Positions 1 through 7,093 are shown, counted from the stretch's first letter. The stretch is DNA of 10,697 nucleotides from Sulfurimonas sp. (GCA_026987995.1 JALSMC010000234.1:1-10697); one strand, 5' to 3'. A program made the numbers and translations. Notes: generated from the sequence alone by a model not told the origin.

Positions 1-111
1 AGAAGAGTTCATCTTTATAAAGATGCTTATGCTTTACAAAAACTATTAAAAGAAAAATTTTCACAATTTATTGATGAAAGTAGAAAATACTATAAAAAGG
101 AAGAATTATGA
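1..111 (+). CDS. C-terminal end of an unidentified protein (5' truncated)
   Basis: An open frame runs from the first base of the window for 36 codons to TGA at 109-111. The readable tail is basic and probably helical, rich in Lys, Tyr and Glu, and ends KYYKKEEL. The stop overlaps the ATG of the next gene in an ATGA arrangement, which suggests translational coupling within one operon. The fragment is too short to assign a family. That the frame is real rests on its being open from base 1, its composition and the tight ATGA junction with a clearly coding neighbour. Confidence 0.6.
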   Translation, partial: RRVHLYKDAYALQKLLKEKFSQFIDESRKYYKKEEL

Positions 112-677
112 AAAAAATATTGACTTTTTTGTTCTTGCATATAATATTACATGCCAGTACACTTAGTGTATATGAAAAATCTTGTGATAAAGGGGATTTT
201 AAGGCTTGTGATAATCTCGGGGTACTATATAGTAAAGGAAATGGAGTCAAACAGAACTATCCCAAAGCCTCTCAATTATTTTTAAAAGCTTGTGAGGGAG
301 GTGACTTCCATGGGTGTTACAACCTAGCTTCATCATACGAAAAAGGGCATGGAGTAAAACAAAACTATCTCAAAGCATCCAAATTATACTCAAGAAGCTG
401 TGATAAAGGGAATATGAAGGCATGTTTTAACCTAGCAAAATTTTATGAAAAAGGACGTGGTATAAAGCAAAATTATTTTCAAGCATCCAAATTATACTCA
501 AAAGCTTGTGAAGGAGGACATCTAAACTCATGTAACAACTTAGAAAATCTCTACTATAATGCACAGTGTTTTAGGGAAAATAACTGTAAAGCAAAAGAGC
601 TTTATAGAAAAGCTTGTGATGGAGGAAATCAAATTGGATGCACGAACTATCGTATGGCAAGTCAGTACTGTTATTAA
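108..677 (+). CDS. Secreted Sel1-repeat, cysteine-rich Hcp-like protein
   Basis: A 189-residue protein with a short signal peptide (basic MKK, hydrophobic residues 4-14, likely cleavage near HA-S at 15-17), followed by Sel1-like helical repeats of 36 residues. Each repeat carries a Cys pair 8 residues apart: C26/C34, C62/C70, C98/C106, C134/C142 and C170/C178. This is the pattern of the Helicobacter cysteine-rich (Hcp) proteins, where each pair forms a disulphide bridging the two helices of a repeat. Such proteins are periplasmic or secreted protein-interaction scaffolds; some Hcp members were reported to bind penicillin, but that cannot be inferred here. The last repeat departs from the others: the usual GxGVKQN loop is replaced by a segment with two extra cysteines (C154, C160), and C188 lies at the C-terminus. 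An AAGGAAGA ribosome-binding site lies inside the upstream gene, whose stop overlaps this start. Confidence 0.9.
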   Translation: MKKILTFLFLHIILHASTLSVYEKSCDKGDFKACDNLGVLYSKGNGVKQNYPKASQLFLKACEGGDFHGCYNLASSYEKGHGVKQNYLKASKLYSRSCDKGNMKACFNLAKFYEKGRGIKQNYFQASKLYSKACEGGHLNSCNNLENLYYNAQCFRENNCKAKELYRKACDGGNQIGCTNYRMASQYCY

Positions 678-728
678 TTTATAAAGAGAGTGTAAAATAA
701 ACTGTGGAAGCCTTAAAAATTAGATTCA

Positions 729-890
729 TTAATAAATCCCTTCGACAGCCGAGACTTTATTAGCTTCGGACAGTTTCATATACCGCAGAATCATGTTGAT
801 ATCTCGATGCTTCATTAGCTTCTCGTTAAACATCTCATTATAAATTGGTCGCATATGATAAGCTACTCTATGGCTGTCAAGAAAGGGAGT
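729..890 (-). pseudogene. Degenerate C-terminal fragment of a tyrosine recombinase (integrase)
   Basis: The minus strand encodes 53 residues ending in TAA at 729-731, with no start of its own upstream other than an internal ATG (852-854). The end reads like the C-terminus of phage-type integrases: KHRDINMILRYMKLSE matches the pattern of catalytic His, I at +3, then Arg-Tyr nucleophile, with His (fragment residue 28) to Tyr (37) at the normal 9-residue distance. Upstream, SHRVAYH lines up with the RHTFATH-like box but has Ser in place of the catalytic Arg, and the gap to the His is 22 rather than the usual 23 residues. The N-terminal and core parts are absent; the sequence 5' of it is the toxin gene, whose stop codon happens to be in the same frame. 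I infer a decayed remnant of a mobile element. It may be an unrelated short ORF, but the match at the His/Tyr end is good. Confidence 0.55.
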
Positions 891-1172
891 TTAATTTTCT
901 CTTTGTTTAAAAATTGAGACTACATAGACAGTACCATTTTGAATTTTATAAACAGTTGTATATTTCTTGTATATTAGGTCATGAGAATTTGTAACATCAG
1001 TATAGTAACTTTTTCTGCATCGTTGAGGCATTTGTGCAAGAGAGTTTATACTTTTTTTAAGTTCGGAAATAAATTTATTGGCTTTAACAGAAGTGTCATT
1101 TCTAGTGATATATAACTTAATATTCATTAAATTCTGTAGTGCTTCTGGTTCTATTATAATACGATAAAGCAT
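891..1172 (-). CDS. ParE/RelE-family type II toxin
   Basis: A 93-residue basic protein with the family layout: N-terminal strand (YRIIIEPEA), helical hairpin (residues about 10-50) with the SINSLAQMPQRCRKS segment, then the C-terminal strands DLIYKKYTTVYKI and VYVVSIFKQREN. The 'mP..gR.s' and final 'v..i..qReN' signatures are typical of ParE-like members, which usually poison DNA gyrase, while RelE members cleave mRNA in the ribosome; the target cannot be told from the sequence. The ATG follows directly on the antitoxin stop (TAA-ATG, no gap), so translation is probably coupled. The gene ends against the recombinase remnant at 729-890. Confidence 0.85.
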   Translation of the reverse strand: MLYRIIIEPEALQNLMNIKLYITRNDTSVKANKFISELKKSINSLAQMPQRCRKSYYTDVTNSHDLIYKKYTTVYKIQNGTVYVVSIFKQREN

Positions 1173-1388
1173 TTAAGAGTTTAAGACCTTTTCAAATGCT
1201 TCATCAATATCTAAGCCTTTATTCTCTGAGATGTTATTTATAGCTTTTGAAACTTTTATCTGTGCTTCTTCAAAAGAAATATTATCAGTATCTTCAGAGA
1301 TAGATATCTTTTCTTTAGGAAGGATATCAAGAAGTCCCATAAACTTATCAAATATTGAGTCATCAATTTTAAGCTGTATTGAGTGCAT
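1173..1388 (-). CDS. Antitoxin of the ParE/RelE-type module
   Basis: A 71-residue acidic protein encoded immediately before the toxin. Its N-terminus (MHSIQLKIDDSIFDKFM) alternates like a short beta strand followed by a helix, as in small antitoxins with a ribbon-helix-helix-like N-terminus. The C-terminal part is charged and helical (residues about 37-71), suited to wrapping the toxin. The order antitoxin then toxin, the zero-base junction and the small size support the call more than any single motif. A good ribosome-binding site (AAAGGATG) lies 6-7 bases before the ATG. Such pairs normally repress their own promoter; the likely promoter is at 1416-1446. Confidence 0.75.
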   Translation of the reverse strand: MHSIQLKIDDSIFDKFMGLLDILPKEKISISEDTDNISFEEAQIKVSKAINNISENKGLDIDEAFEKVLNS

Positions 1389-1415
1389 AAATCATCCTTT
1401 AAATCTTTATCTTAA

Positions 1416-1446
1416 ATTATATCAAAAACTTCTAAAAACTAATCAA
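1416..1446 (-). promoter_or_regulatory. Likely promoter of the toxin-antitoxin pair
   Basis: On the minus strand a perfect TATAAT lies at 1416-1421, 27 bases before the antitoxin ATG. A TTGATT hexamer lies at 1441-1446, separated by 19 bases, which is slightly long. No clear operator palindrome was seen. This is a pattern match only, in an AT-rich background. Confidence 0.45.
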
Positions 1447-1471
1447 GCTAATAAATTTCCTACTGTTTTAG

Positions 1472-1501
1472 TTGCTCCCTAGAGAATATTTAATATATAA
1501 T
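1472..1501 (+). promoter_or_regulatory. Likely promoter of the 110-residue protein gene
   Basis: A perfect TATAAT lies at 1496-1501, with TTGCTC at 1472-1477 and an 18-base spacer. It lies 48 bases before the ATG at 1550. The leader could form a small hairpin, TGACTC (1514-1519) with GAGTTA (1525-1530), six pairs including one G-U, before the ribosome-binding site. The 161-bp gap to the antitoxin gene holds both divergent promoters and nothing else I could recognise. Confidence 0.45.
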
Positions 1502-1549
1502 ACTTAAAAACTATGACTCAAACAGAGTTAGCATTCAAAAGGAAAACAA

Positions 1550-1882
1550 ATGGCAATAGACAATTCACTCTATGATTCACTGCAAAACACATATATAAAA
1601 ATGACTGATTATTTTAATCAGATTCAACTTGGACGAGAGCATTCTATTATGATTGTAAAACACGAAGAGTTGGCTGAGTTGTTGGAGAAGCTTGATATTG
1701 AAGCTATTGAAGAGCAGTGGTCTGATATAAATGCACTGCATAAAGAGCTTGATGATATTAAAGAGGATGCTAAGAAAGTTTTAGAAGTATTAAATAGCGA
1801 TGGGGACTCTTTAACTACTGTAGATTATATTGTAAGTGGTTTAGATAATGTATTTGCAAAAATTGCTAAACTCATTATATAA
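1550..1882 (+). CDS. Small helical protein of unknown function
   Basis: A 110-residue acidic protein without a signal peptide or membrane segment. Almost the whole length looks alpha-helical, with heptad-like Leu/Ile spacing and many Glu/Lys (residues about 35-80, such as HEELAELLEKLDIEAIEEQW and LHKELDDIKEDAKKVLEVL), suggesting a coiled coil or a helical bundle. A break at NSDGDS (about 83-88) precedes a last amphipathic helix. AAAGGAAAA gives a ribosome-binding site 6-8 bases before the ATG. It stands alone between the toxin-antitoxin pair and the end of the exporter operon, which converges on it with a 17-bp gap. I do not recognise a family; it could be cytoplasmic and dimeric, but no function follows from the sequence. 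Confidence 0.75.
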   Translation: MAIDNSLYDSLQNTYIKMTDYFNQIQLGREHSIMIVKHEELAELLEKLDIEAIEEQWSDINALHKELDDIKEDAKKVLEVLNSDGDSLTTVDYIVSGLDNVFAKIAKLII

Positions 1883-1899
1883 ATAAACAACAAAAAATA

Positions 1900-3045
1900 T
1901 TAGGCTCTTCTCTTCTTATCAATAATAAAATAAGCTAGACCTGCATAAACTACTGCTTGTATCCATAATGTTTTGTATTGAGGTATGATAGCATTAAACT
2001 CTGCACCCATCTGGTTTAGTCTTAGAAATCCTTGCATCGCAGGAGTTGATGGCACTAAATAAGAGAGGTTTTGTATAAACATAGGGATGGCTTCTAGTGG
2101 CCAGATAAATCCGACACTAAAGATAAGAGGTAGAGAACTAAAAAGTATGGTAGGGGTTGCTATCTCACGAGAGCTAAAAAGTGCCCCTAAAAACATCCCA
2201 AGAGACACACTAGCGATGATAAATGCTACTGAAAAATTTAATAAGTTTAATACAGAAGATATATGTGTCACTTCAAAAAATGTAAAACTAAAACCAAAAT
2301 AAAAAAGTATGTGCACAAAAAATATAGCTCCAAAGATAATGAAACGCGAGAGCATCATCATCCAAACTGGTGCCTCGTTATAGTAACCCCTCTGCCTTGT
2401 TCTTATTCTTTCGTTTATCCCTCCACCTAGTATGCCAAGACCTATAAGCATAGTCTGTTGGAGTATGATAATATATACGGCTGGTATAACATACTGTGTG
2501 TAACTGTTGTTTGTGTTAAAGAGGTTTATGGTGTTAAGTGTGTAGGGTGTGTATGCTTTAACTGCTCCTACCATAGGAACACCTGATATAAGCAGTTTAC
2601 CGACTTTCATACTTGCACTCTGTGTTAGGACTGATTTCATAGCTCCCTCCAAAACTGCACCATAGATAAGAAAGTAACTACTATCTACACCAACGGCCAC
2701 AACAGGTGACTTCCCTAAAGTAACATCTTTAGAAAAGTTGTGAGGAATGACAACTATGGCCTTTATCTTGTCCTCAACTAAAGCTTCTTTTGCATCTCTT
2801 TCGCTCATATCATATCTTGTAATACTTATCTGAGGTGTGGCATTTAACTTAAAGGCTATCTCTCTGCTAAGTTTACTTTTATCAAGATCAACAAAGCTAA
2901 TACTAAGTCCACTTACACTTTGCGATGAGTATGGTTGGGGATACAAGAAAGCATAAAGAAGAACACCCCCAATAATTGTCAAGATAAGAGCTATATCAGT
3001 AAATATAAGCTTGCATTCTTCTTTAAAAACTTCTAAAAATTTCAT
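1900..3045 (-). CDS. ABC-2 type permease subunit of a tripartite exporter (distal copy)
   Basis: A 381-residue inner-membrane protein with the ABC2_membrane_3 (YbhS/YbhR/YhhJ-like) layout: one membrane segment near residues 15-33, a large periplasmic domain to about 180, then five or six membrane helices to a basic C-terminus (DKKRRA). The periplasmic domain carries the VDxDKSxLSR segment near residues 53-62, also present in the preceding permease, so the two are paralogues that probably form a heterodimer. The start overlaps the end of the previous gene by 4 bp (ATGA). It is the last gene of the operon; the stop lies 17 bp from the stop of the convergent gene and no obvious terminator hairpin separates them. 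Family members export drugs, bile salts or unknown molecules with an ATPase; no ATPase gene is present here, and the substrate is unknown. Confidence 0.88.
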   Translation of the reverse strand: MKFLEVFKEECKLIFTDIALILTIIGGVLLYAFLYPQPYSSQSVSGLSISFVDLDKSKLSREIAFKLNATPQISITRYDMSERDAKEALVEDKIKAIVVIPHNFSKDVTLGKSPVVAVGVDSSYFLIYGAVLEGAMKSVLTQSASMKVGKLLISGVPMVGAVKAYTPYTLNTINLFNTNNSYTQYVIPAVYIIILQQTMLIGLGILGGGINERIRTRQRGYYNEAPVWMMMLSRFIIFGAIFFVHILFYFGFSFTFFEVTHISSVLNLLNFSVAFIIASVSLGMFLGALFSSREIATPTILFSSLPLIFSVGFIWPLEAIPMFIQNLSYLVPSTPAMQGFLRLNQMGAEFNAIIPQYKTLWIQAVVYAGLAYFIIDKKRRA

Positions 3046-4184
3046 GAGAGTAACCTACTTCTAAATCGTAAAACTACTGGAATAAAGAGTAGGCAAAAAG
3101 CACTTATAGTCAATAGTTTATCAATTTCTAAGAATATATCTACACCGTAATTTGCTTGAGATATTTGCAGTTGCATATAGTGCGATATAGGAAGTATCTC
3201 TCTCCAAAAAAGTGCAAAAGAGTTCATATTGTAGATAGGAAATGTAACTCCTAAAAATGCAAAAGCGGGAGCAGTATAAACAGCACCCAAACTAAGTGTT
3301 CTTGCATAATCAAAGCCTATTATAAACAAGAAAAGTGCAATAACCTGATAAGCTACCACAGTTAAAAACATTCCAAATATAGTGATGCTAAGAGAACCTT
3401 CAAAGTGCCATCCAAGAGTTCCATAAATATAGGCTAAAAAAAGAGCACCCATAAGAGTAAAAACAATAGTATAGGGGAGAAGCTTCCCGATAATCTTCGG
3501 TGTAATATATTGAGTACCAAAAAAATCTCTCTCCTTTTGTGCTTTAAAAAGCGTGCCAAAACTTACAATAGTAGTAATTACAATAAATATCTGCCAAATT
3601 GCTGGTAATAATGCTGAGACTAAAAAAAGAAAATAGTTTTTATAGGTATTAAAAAATGGTGTTATTTGTAGACCGATAGGAGAAATAGTATGAAGTGCGG
3701 TATCTCCGTTTTGGCTTGTACTTAGGTTTTGCACGAACTCTACTTCAGCAGCACTATGAGCTACTGTTTCTATAAGTGCTGCTGTAAGTATTTTTCCTAT
3801 CAAGATGTACTGTGTGTTGAGCATTGCTGTTACTTGAGGCTGTGTTTTTAAAAGAGTATCTCTTTGAAAGTTTGCAGGAATAATTAACATTCCATAAACT
3901 CTTGAGGACTTTACTAAGTCTAAGGCATCTTTCGCACTTGAAGCATAAGAAAATATTTTAAGTGTGGGCGAGGTGCTAATGTTGAAGAGTAGTTTTCGTG
4001 AGAGTTCACTTTTATCATTATCCACCACAGCTATAGGAAGCTCAAATGCCACTCCTTTATAAAATATACTAATCATAAGAACAAAACTCAAGAGTGGAAA
4101 AATTGTAATCAACAGAAGTCGATAATATGACTCTTTTATCTCCTGTATCTCACTCAAAAAGGCAGTACTTAATGCTTTAAACAT
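3042..4184 (-). CDS. ABC-2 type permease subunit of a tripartite exporter (proximal copy)
   Basis: A 380-residue inner-membrane protein with a first membrane helix at about residues 22-42, a periplasmic domain containing VVDNDKSELSRKL (about 54-66) and a cluster of C-terminal helices from about 180, ending in basic RFRSRLLS. It matches the ABC2_membrane_3 family. In H. pylori the corresponding gene is hefI (HP1487), with HP1486 as the second permease; this homology is judged from order and fold, not from an alignment. It begins 13 bp after the adaptor gene and overlaps the next permease gene by 4 bp. The region before its ATG (TATATAGTCT) has no good ribosome-binding site, so it may depend on translation of the upstream gene. 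Confidence 0.88.
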   Translation of the reverse strand: MFKALSTAFLSEIQEIKESYYRLLLITIFPLLSFVLMISIFYKGVAFELPIAVVDNDKSELSRKLLFNISTSPTLKIFSYASSAKDALDLVKSSRVYGMLIIPANFQRDTLLKTQPQVTAMLNTQYILIGKILTAALIETVAHSAAEVEFVQNLSTSQNGDTALHTISPIGLQITPFFNTYKNYFLFLVSALLPAIWQIFIVITTIVSFGTLFKAQKERDFFGTQYITPKIIGKLLPYTIVFTLMGALFLAYIYGTLGWHFEGSLSITIFGMFLTVVAYQVIALFLFIIGFDYARTLSLGAVYTAPAFAFLGVTFPIYNMNSFALFWREILPISHYMQLQISQANYGVDIFLEIDKLLTISAFCLLFIPVVLRFRSRLLS

Positions 4185-4197
4185 AGACTATATATAC

Positions 4198-5172
4198 TTA
4201 GAGTTCTAGTAAGACACTCATGCCTACTCGTAAATTTTTTATGGGTTTTACAGCACGTAGCTCAACTTCAAAACTTTTCATATCAAAGCCTTTACCACTC
4301 TCTGTTGCACGCCAAGTAGCAAATGAACCCATAACTGCAATATTTGTCACTTTAAACGCATACGATTCATCACTCAAAGCAGGTATCTTTACTTGAAATA
4401 CTTTATCTTTTTTAAACTCTCTTAGATAGTCTTCACGAACTGCAAACTTAGCCCATGAGTCCTCCATATCTATCATACTCACAACAGGAAAACCAGTCGG
4501 TGCTAACTCACCTGAGTGAATGAGAACTTGTGAGACTTCACCCTGATGAAAAGCATACTGAGAAGCCTCTTTTATGTAAACATTTACCTCATCAACCTTA
4601 GCTGCATAGACTCTCTCTTGTGCAGAAGCTGCTGCTTTTATCTCAACTCTTACCCCCTCTTTTGCCATAAGGGCTATCTGATGTGCTGCGTTTGAAGTAA
4701 ACTTTGCTGCTTGATACTTAGTATAGACTTCATCGCGTTTTTGTTCTGAGATGACACCTTGATTAAAAAGTGTATTGATTCTTTTGTATGTTGTGAGCAT
4801 AAGTGCTTCAGCTGCTTTAGCCTTTTGCCACTGGTCATGTGCTGCTTGAACTTCTTGTTTTCTTGCACCATTATCTGCCTGTGTTTTTTGAGCACCTGCT
4901 GCATCTTTTGCCGCTTTTGCTTGTTTGAGTTTTGCATCTACCTCAGGAGAAGAGAGAGAAAATATAGCATCGCCAATCTCTACCCTATCCCCTTTTTTGA
5001 CAAAAACCTCACTAATACGGCCAGGAAGCTTTGAACTGATGTTATAAGACTGAGCATCTATTTCACCCTGAAGGACTAAAGGTTTTGGCTGGTAGGCCTC
5101 ATAAAAAGTGTACACAACCCAACTCACTAAGGCTAAAAGCCCCAAACCTATAAATACTAAACTTTTTTGCAT
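4198..5172 (-). CDS. HlyD-family periplasmic adaptor protein
   Basis: A 324-residue membrane fusion protein with one N-terminal anchor (residues about 4-22) and the rest periplasmic. The first half of the barrel-sandwich (lipoyl-like) domain spans about 34-73, including SSKLPGRISEVFVKKGDRV. A long Ala/Lys/Gln-rich alpha-hairpin runs from about 74 to 195 and should dock onto the TolC-like channel. The second lipoyl half follows (HQGEVSQVLIHSGELAPTG, about 208-226), then a beta-barrel domain. The organisation is that of YbhG/EmrA-type adaptors and of H. pylori HefH (HP1488). Its ATG overlaps the stop of the channel gene by one base (TAATG), a sign of coupled translation. It should link the two permeases to the outer membrane channel. 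Confidence 0.9.
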   Translation of the reverse strand: MQKSLVFIGLGLLALVSWVVYTFYEAYQPKPLVLQGEIDAQSYNISSKLPGRISEVFVKKGDRVEIGDAIFSLSSPEVDAKLKQAKAAKDAAGAQKTQADNGARKQEVQAAHDQWQKAKAAEALMLTTYKRINTLFNQGVISEQKRDEVYTKYQAAKFTSNAAHQIALMAKEGVRVEIKAAASAQERVYAAKVDEVNVYIKEASQYAFHQGEVSQVLIHSGELAPTGFPVVSMIDMEDSWAKFAVREDYLREFKKDKVFQVKIPALSDESYAFKVTNIAVMGSFATWRATESGKGFDMKSFEVELRAVKPIKNLRVGMSVLLEL

Positions 5173-6503
5173 TACTTTATCCCCTCTGATAACTTTTCTA
5201 CTTGAAAAAACATCTCTCTATCCCCACTGAGTACACTCAACTGAGAAAGCTTTTGCACAAAATTATATGCCGCGTTTAACCGCTTTGTTTTGGCACCTAG
5301 TAAAAACATCTGTGCATCTACTAACTCTACTGAAGTCGATAATCCTTCACTAAACGCCACCTCTCTTAACCTATAGTTCTCATGTGCTAACTTTATAGAA
5401 GAGTTTAAAGCATTAAACTCTTCTCTATCAGACATCATCTCTTTATATGTTTTTTCAACTAAAAGAGCTAGTCCATCAAGTGCTTCAAGTTTAAGGTATT
5501 TTACTTTATCGTTTAGAAGTTTTGCAGCTTGAACTTCTTCGCTTCTATCTTTTCTCTGTAATAAATCTATCTTAACCATAACACCTGCAAACCAAGTAGG
5601 AAGTGTACTCATAAGAGGCGAGTCATCTTTATAAAGGTTATAGTTACCATAAGCCGCTACCTCTGGCATCCATGCTGCCTCTTTTATCTCGACAAGAGAG
5701 TTACTTTGTGAAGCTTTTGCATCGAGTATTTTTATACCTGCATAGTTAGCTTGTGTCTCTTTTTTGTAGTATTCCTCATCTCGCATATCTTCATTTACAA
5801 AGAGTTTTGAGCTTGGCTCAGGTTTTAGTTTTGTGAGAGAGAAAAGTGCCGATGAGGCTATCTCTAGTTTATGTTGAGCCTTACTTGTTTCTATCTTCGC
5901 AGCATCTAGTTTTACCTCTGCGTTTAGGAGTTCTATCTTTGCTATTTGCCCTTGAGCTTTAAGCTTTTTTGCATTTTCATAGTGAATTTGTAGGGCTTTT
6001 TGAGCTTGAACTCTTGTCTTGTAAAGAGACTCACTCACAACAACTCCATAGTAGTACTTTATGAGCTTTAAAAACTCTGTATCTTTTTTCATCTGGACCA
6101 GTGCCTGTTTTTCGCTAATTTGAGCGGCATACATATCATTTGCTGCATCTATTTTACCACCAACATACAGGGGCCATAAAACCTGTAAATCAGCTAAAAA
6201 GATATCTTGTTCTGAAAGGTTCATCTGTGAAGGAAATGCTATTGAAAATGATGCCATAAAGTCTGAGAGCTCTGAAGTATCTATATTTATAGGCTCGCTA
6301 AGGTGTGTGTAGCTTCCAGTAATACTCACAGAAGGAAGGTACATAGACTCTGCAGATGATTTTTTAAGCTCTGCACGAGTAACATCTGCATTTGAGGCTT
6401 TCATACCCTCATTTTTAGTTTGGGTACTATTCCAAGCCTCTTGTATACTCATACTCGCATAGAGTGAGAGTTTTAAAAGTCCTAAAATGATAAAAAGTTT
6501 CAT
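5172..6503 (-). CDS. TolC-like outer membrane efflux protein
   Basis: With the start chosen at 6503 this is a 443-residue outer-membrane factor with a signal peptide (MKLFIILGLLKLSLYA, cleavage near residue 16-17). It has two repeated OEP domains: each has long helices rich in Ala, Lys and Glu, and beta segments such as LPSVSITGSYTHL and MPEVAAYGNYNLY that form the trimeric barrel. An in-frame ATG at 6524 would add seven residues (MLTNRSN) before the signal peptide; 6503 is preferred because AGGAG lies 4 bases upstream and the signal peptide then starts at once. Gene order matches H. pylori hefG (HP1489) and hefH. It follows aroK by 42 bp and is coupled to the adaptor gene. Role: exit duct of the tripartite exporter. 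Confidence 0.9.
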   Translation of the reverse strand: MKLFIILGLLKLSLYASMSIQEAWNSTQTKNEGMKASNADVTRAELKKSSAESMYLPSVSITGSYTHLSEPINIDTSELSDFMASFSIAFPSQMNLSEQDIFLADLQVLWPLYVGGKIDAANDMYAAQISEKQALVQMKKDTEFLKLIKYYYGVVVSESLYKTRVQAQKALQIHYENAKKLKAQGQIAKIELLNAEVKLDAAKIETSKAQHKLEIASSALFSLTKLKPEPSSKLFVNEDMRDEEYYKKETQANYAGIKILDAKASQSNSLVEIKEAAWMPEVAAYGNYNLYKDDSPLMSTLPTWFAGVMVKIDLLQRKDRSEEVQAAKLLNDKVKYLKLEALDGLALLVEKTYKEMMSDREEFNALNSSIKLAHENYRLREVAFSEGLSTSVELVDAQMFLLGAKTKRLNAAYNFVQKLSQLSVLSGDREMFFQVEKLSEGIK

Positions 6504-6545
6504 ATTGCTCCTATTTGTAAGCAATTGTATCCCAAATCTACTTAA

Positions 6546-7052
6546 TTATAAAACTCTTTGATCTAAAATAAAGTCTACTATTACATGTATAAAAATCTGT
6601 ATTTTCTGGTTCGCATCCACACTTAGAGTAGCGAGTTCTTTGTATCTATCTATCCTCTCCTCATATAAACCTCTAGCTCGTTTTTCATCTTGAAGTAGCG
6701 GGCGTTTTGCATGTTCTTTTTGTGAGAGACGATTGAGTATAACATCAAAGTCAGCATCGATGTAAACTATGAGTGATTTCTCTGCAATAGTACTATGTAT
6801 AGGAAGTCCACCACCCGTAGCGATGACTTGCCCTTTTTTTTGAGTGATTTCATTTATACATTTTTGTTCTAACTCACGAAAATACTCTTCGCCTTTATCT
6901 TTAAATATATCATTGATACTCGCACCAAGTTCTTTCTCAATAACACTATCAACATCTACAAAATCTTTATGTAAGTACCTTGCAAGAGTTTTGCCTACAC
7001 TAGTTTTACCGCTACCCATAAAACCTATCAATACTATGTTCTCATATACCAA
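6546..7052 (-). CDS. aroK: Shikimate kinase
   Basis: A 168-residue cytoplasmic enzyme that phosphorylates the 3-hydroxyl of shikimate with ATP, the fifth step of the chorismate pathway. All key features are visible: the Walker A loop GFMGSGKT (residues 10-17), DVD at 33-35 (shikimate binding), R59 in FRELE, the GGG loop at 80-82, the LID arginine R117 in KRPLL, and R136 in ERIDRY. The start codon is TTG: no ATG lies upstream in frame and the next one (residue 12) falls inside the Walker A loop; a TGAGG ribosome-binding site sits about 8 bases before it. It is the first gene of the minus-strand block and is followed after 42 bp by the efflux genes, with which it is probably cotranscribed. There is no functional link to export that I can see. 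Confidence 0.95.
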   Translation of the reverse strand: MVYENIVLIGFMGSGKTSVGKTLARYLHKDFVDVDSVIEKELGASINDIFKDKGEEYFRELEQKCINEITQKKGQVIATGGGLPIHSTIAEKSLIVYIDADFDVILNRLSQKEHAKRPLLQDEKRARGLYEERIDRYKELATLSVDANQKIQIFIHVIVDFILDQRVL

Positions 7053-7068
7053 TTCTTTACCTCATTAT

Positions 7069-7093
7069 TAGACTTCTTGAAACAAAAAGTCTA
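7069..7093. promoter_or_regulatory. Imperfect palindrome in the aroK-thioredoxin intergenic region
   Basis: TAGACTT (7069-7075) is mirrored by AAGTCTA (7087-7093), and inside it TTG (7077-7079) pairs with CAA (7083-7085) around a 3-base centre. Only one position (C7076/A7086) fails to match. It lies 17 bases upstream of the aroK start and just upstream of the thioredoxin promoter. It may be a repressor site or a hairpin in the aroK leader mRNA; the sequence alone does not decide. It is not followed by a T-run in either direction that would make a classical terminator. Confidence 0.45.

Noticed and set aside
685..710. Sequence after the Sel1 gene (GAGTGTAAAATAAACTGTG) that resembles an insertion-sequence terminal repeat.
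   Set aside because: No inverted copy and no transposase fragment were found in the window, so it cannot be supported.
745..770. Possible hairpin around GCCGAGA and the later CTTCGGAC, considered as a terminator or a tRNA fragment.
   Set aside because: Pairing is short and imperfect, there is no T-run, and the bases are better explained as part of the integrase remnant.
1231..1482. Plus-strand open frame opposite the antitoxin gene.
   Set aside because: It is the complement of a convincing antitoxin gene and has no ribosome-binding site or recognisable protein pattern.
1883..1899. Short AT-rich gap between convergent genes, checked for a terminator.
   Set aside because: There is a T-rich stretch on the minus strand (TATTTTTTG) but no stem before it.
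4674..5034. Open frames on both strands within the HlyD gene.
   Set aside because: They lie in other frames of the Ala/Lys/Gln-rich hairpin region; the adaptor reading frame has clear domain structure and they do not.
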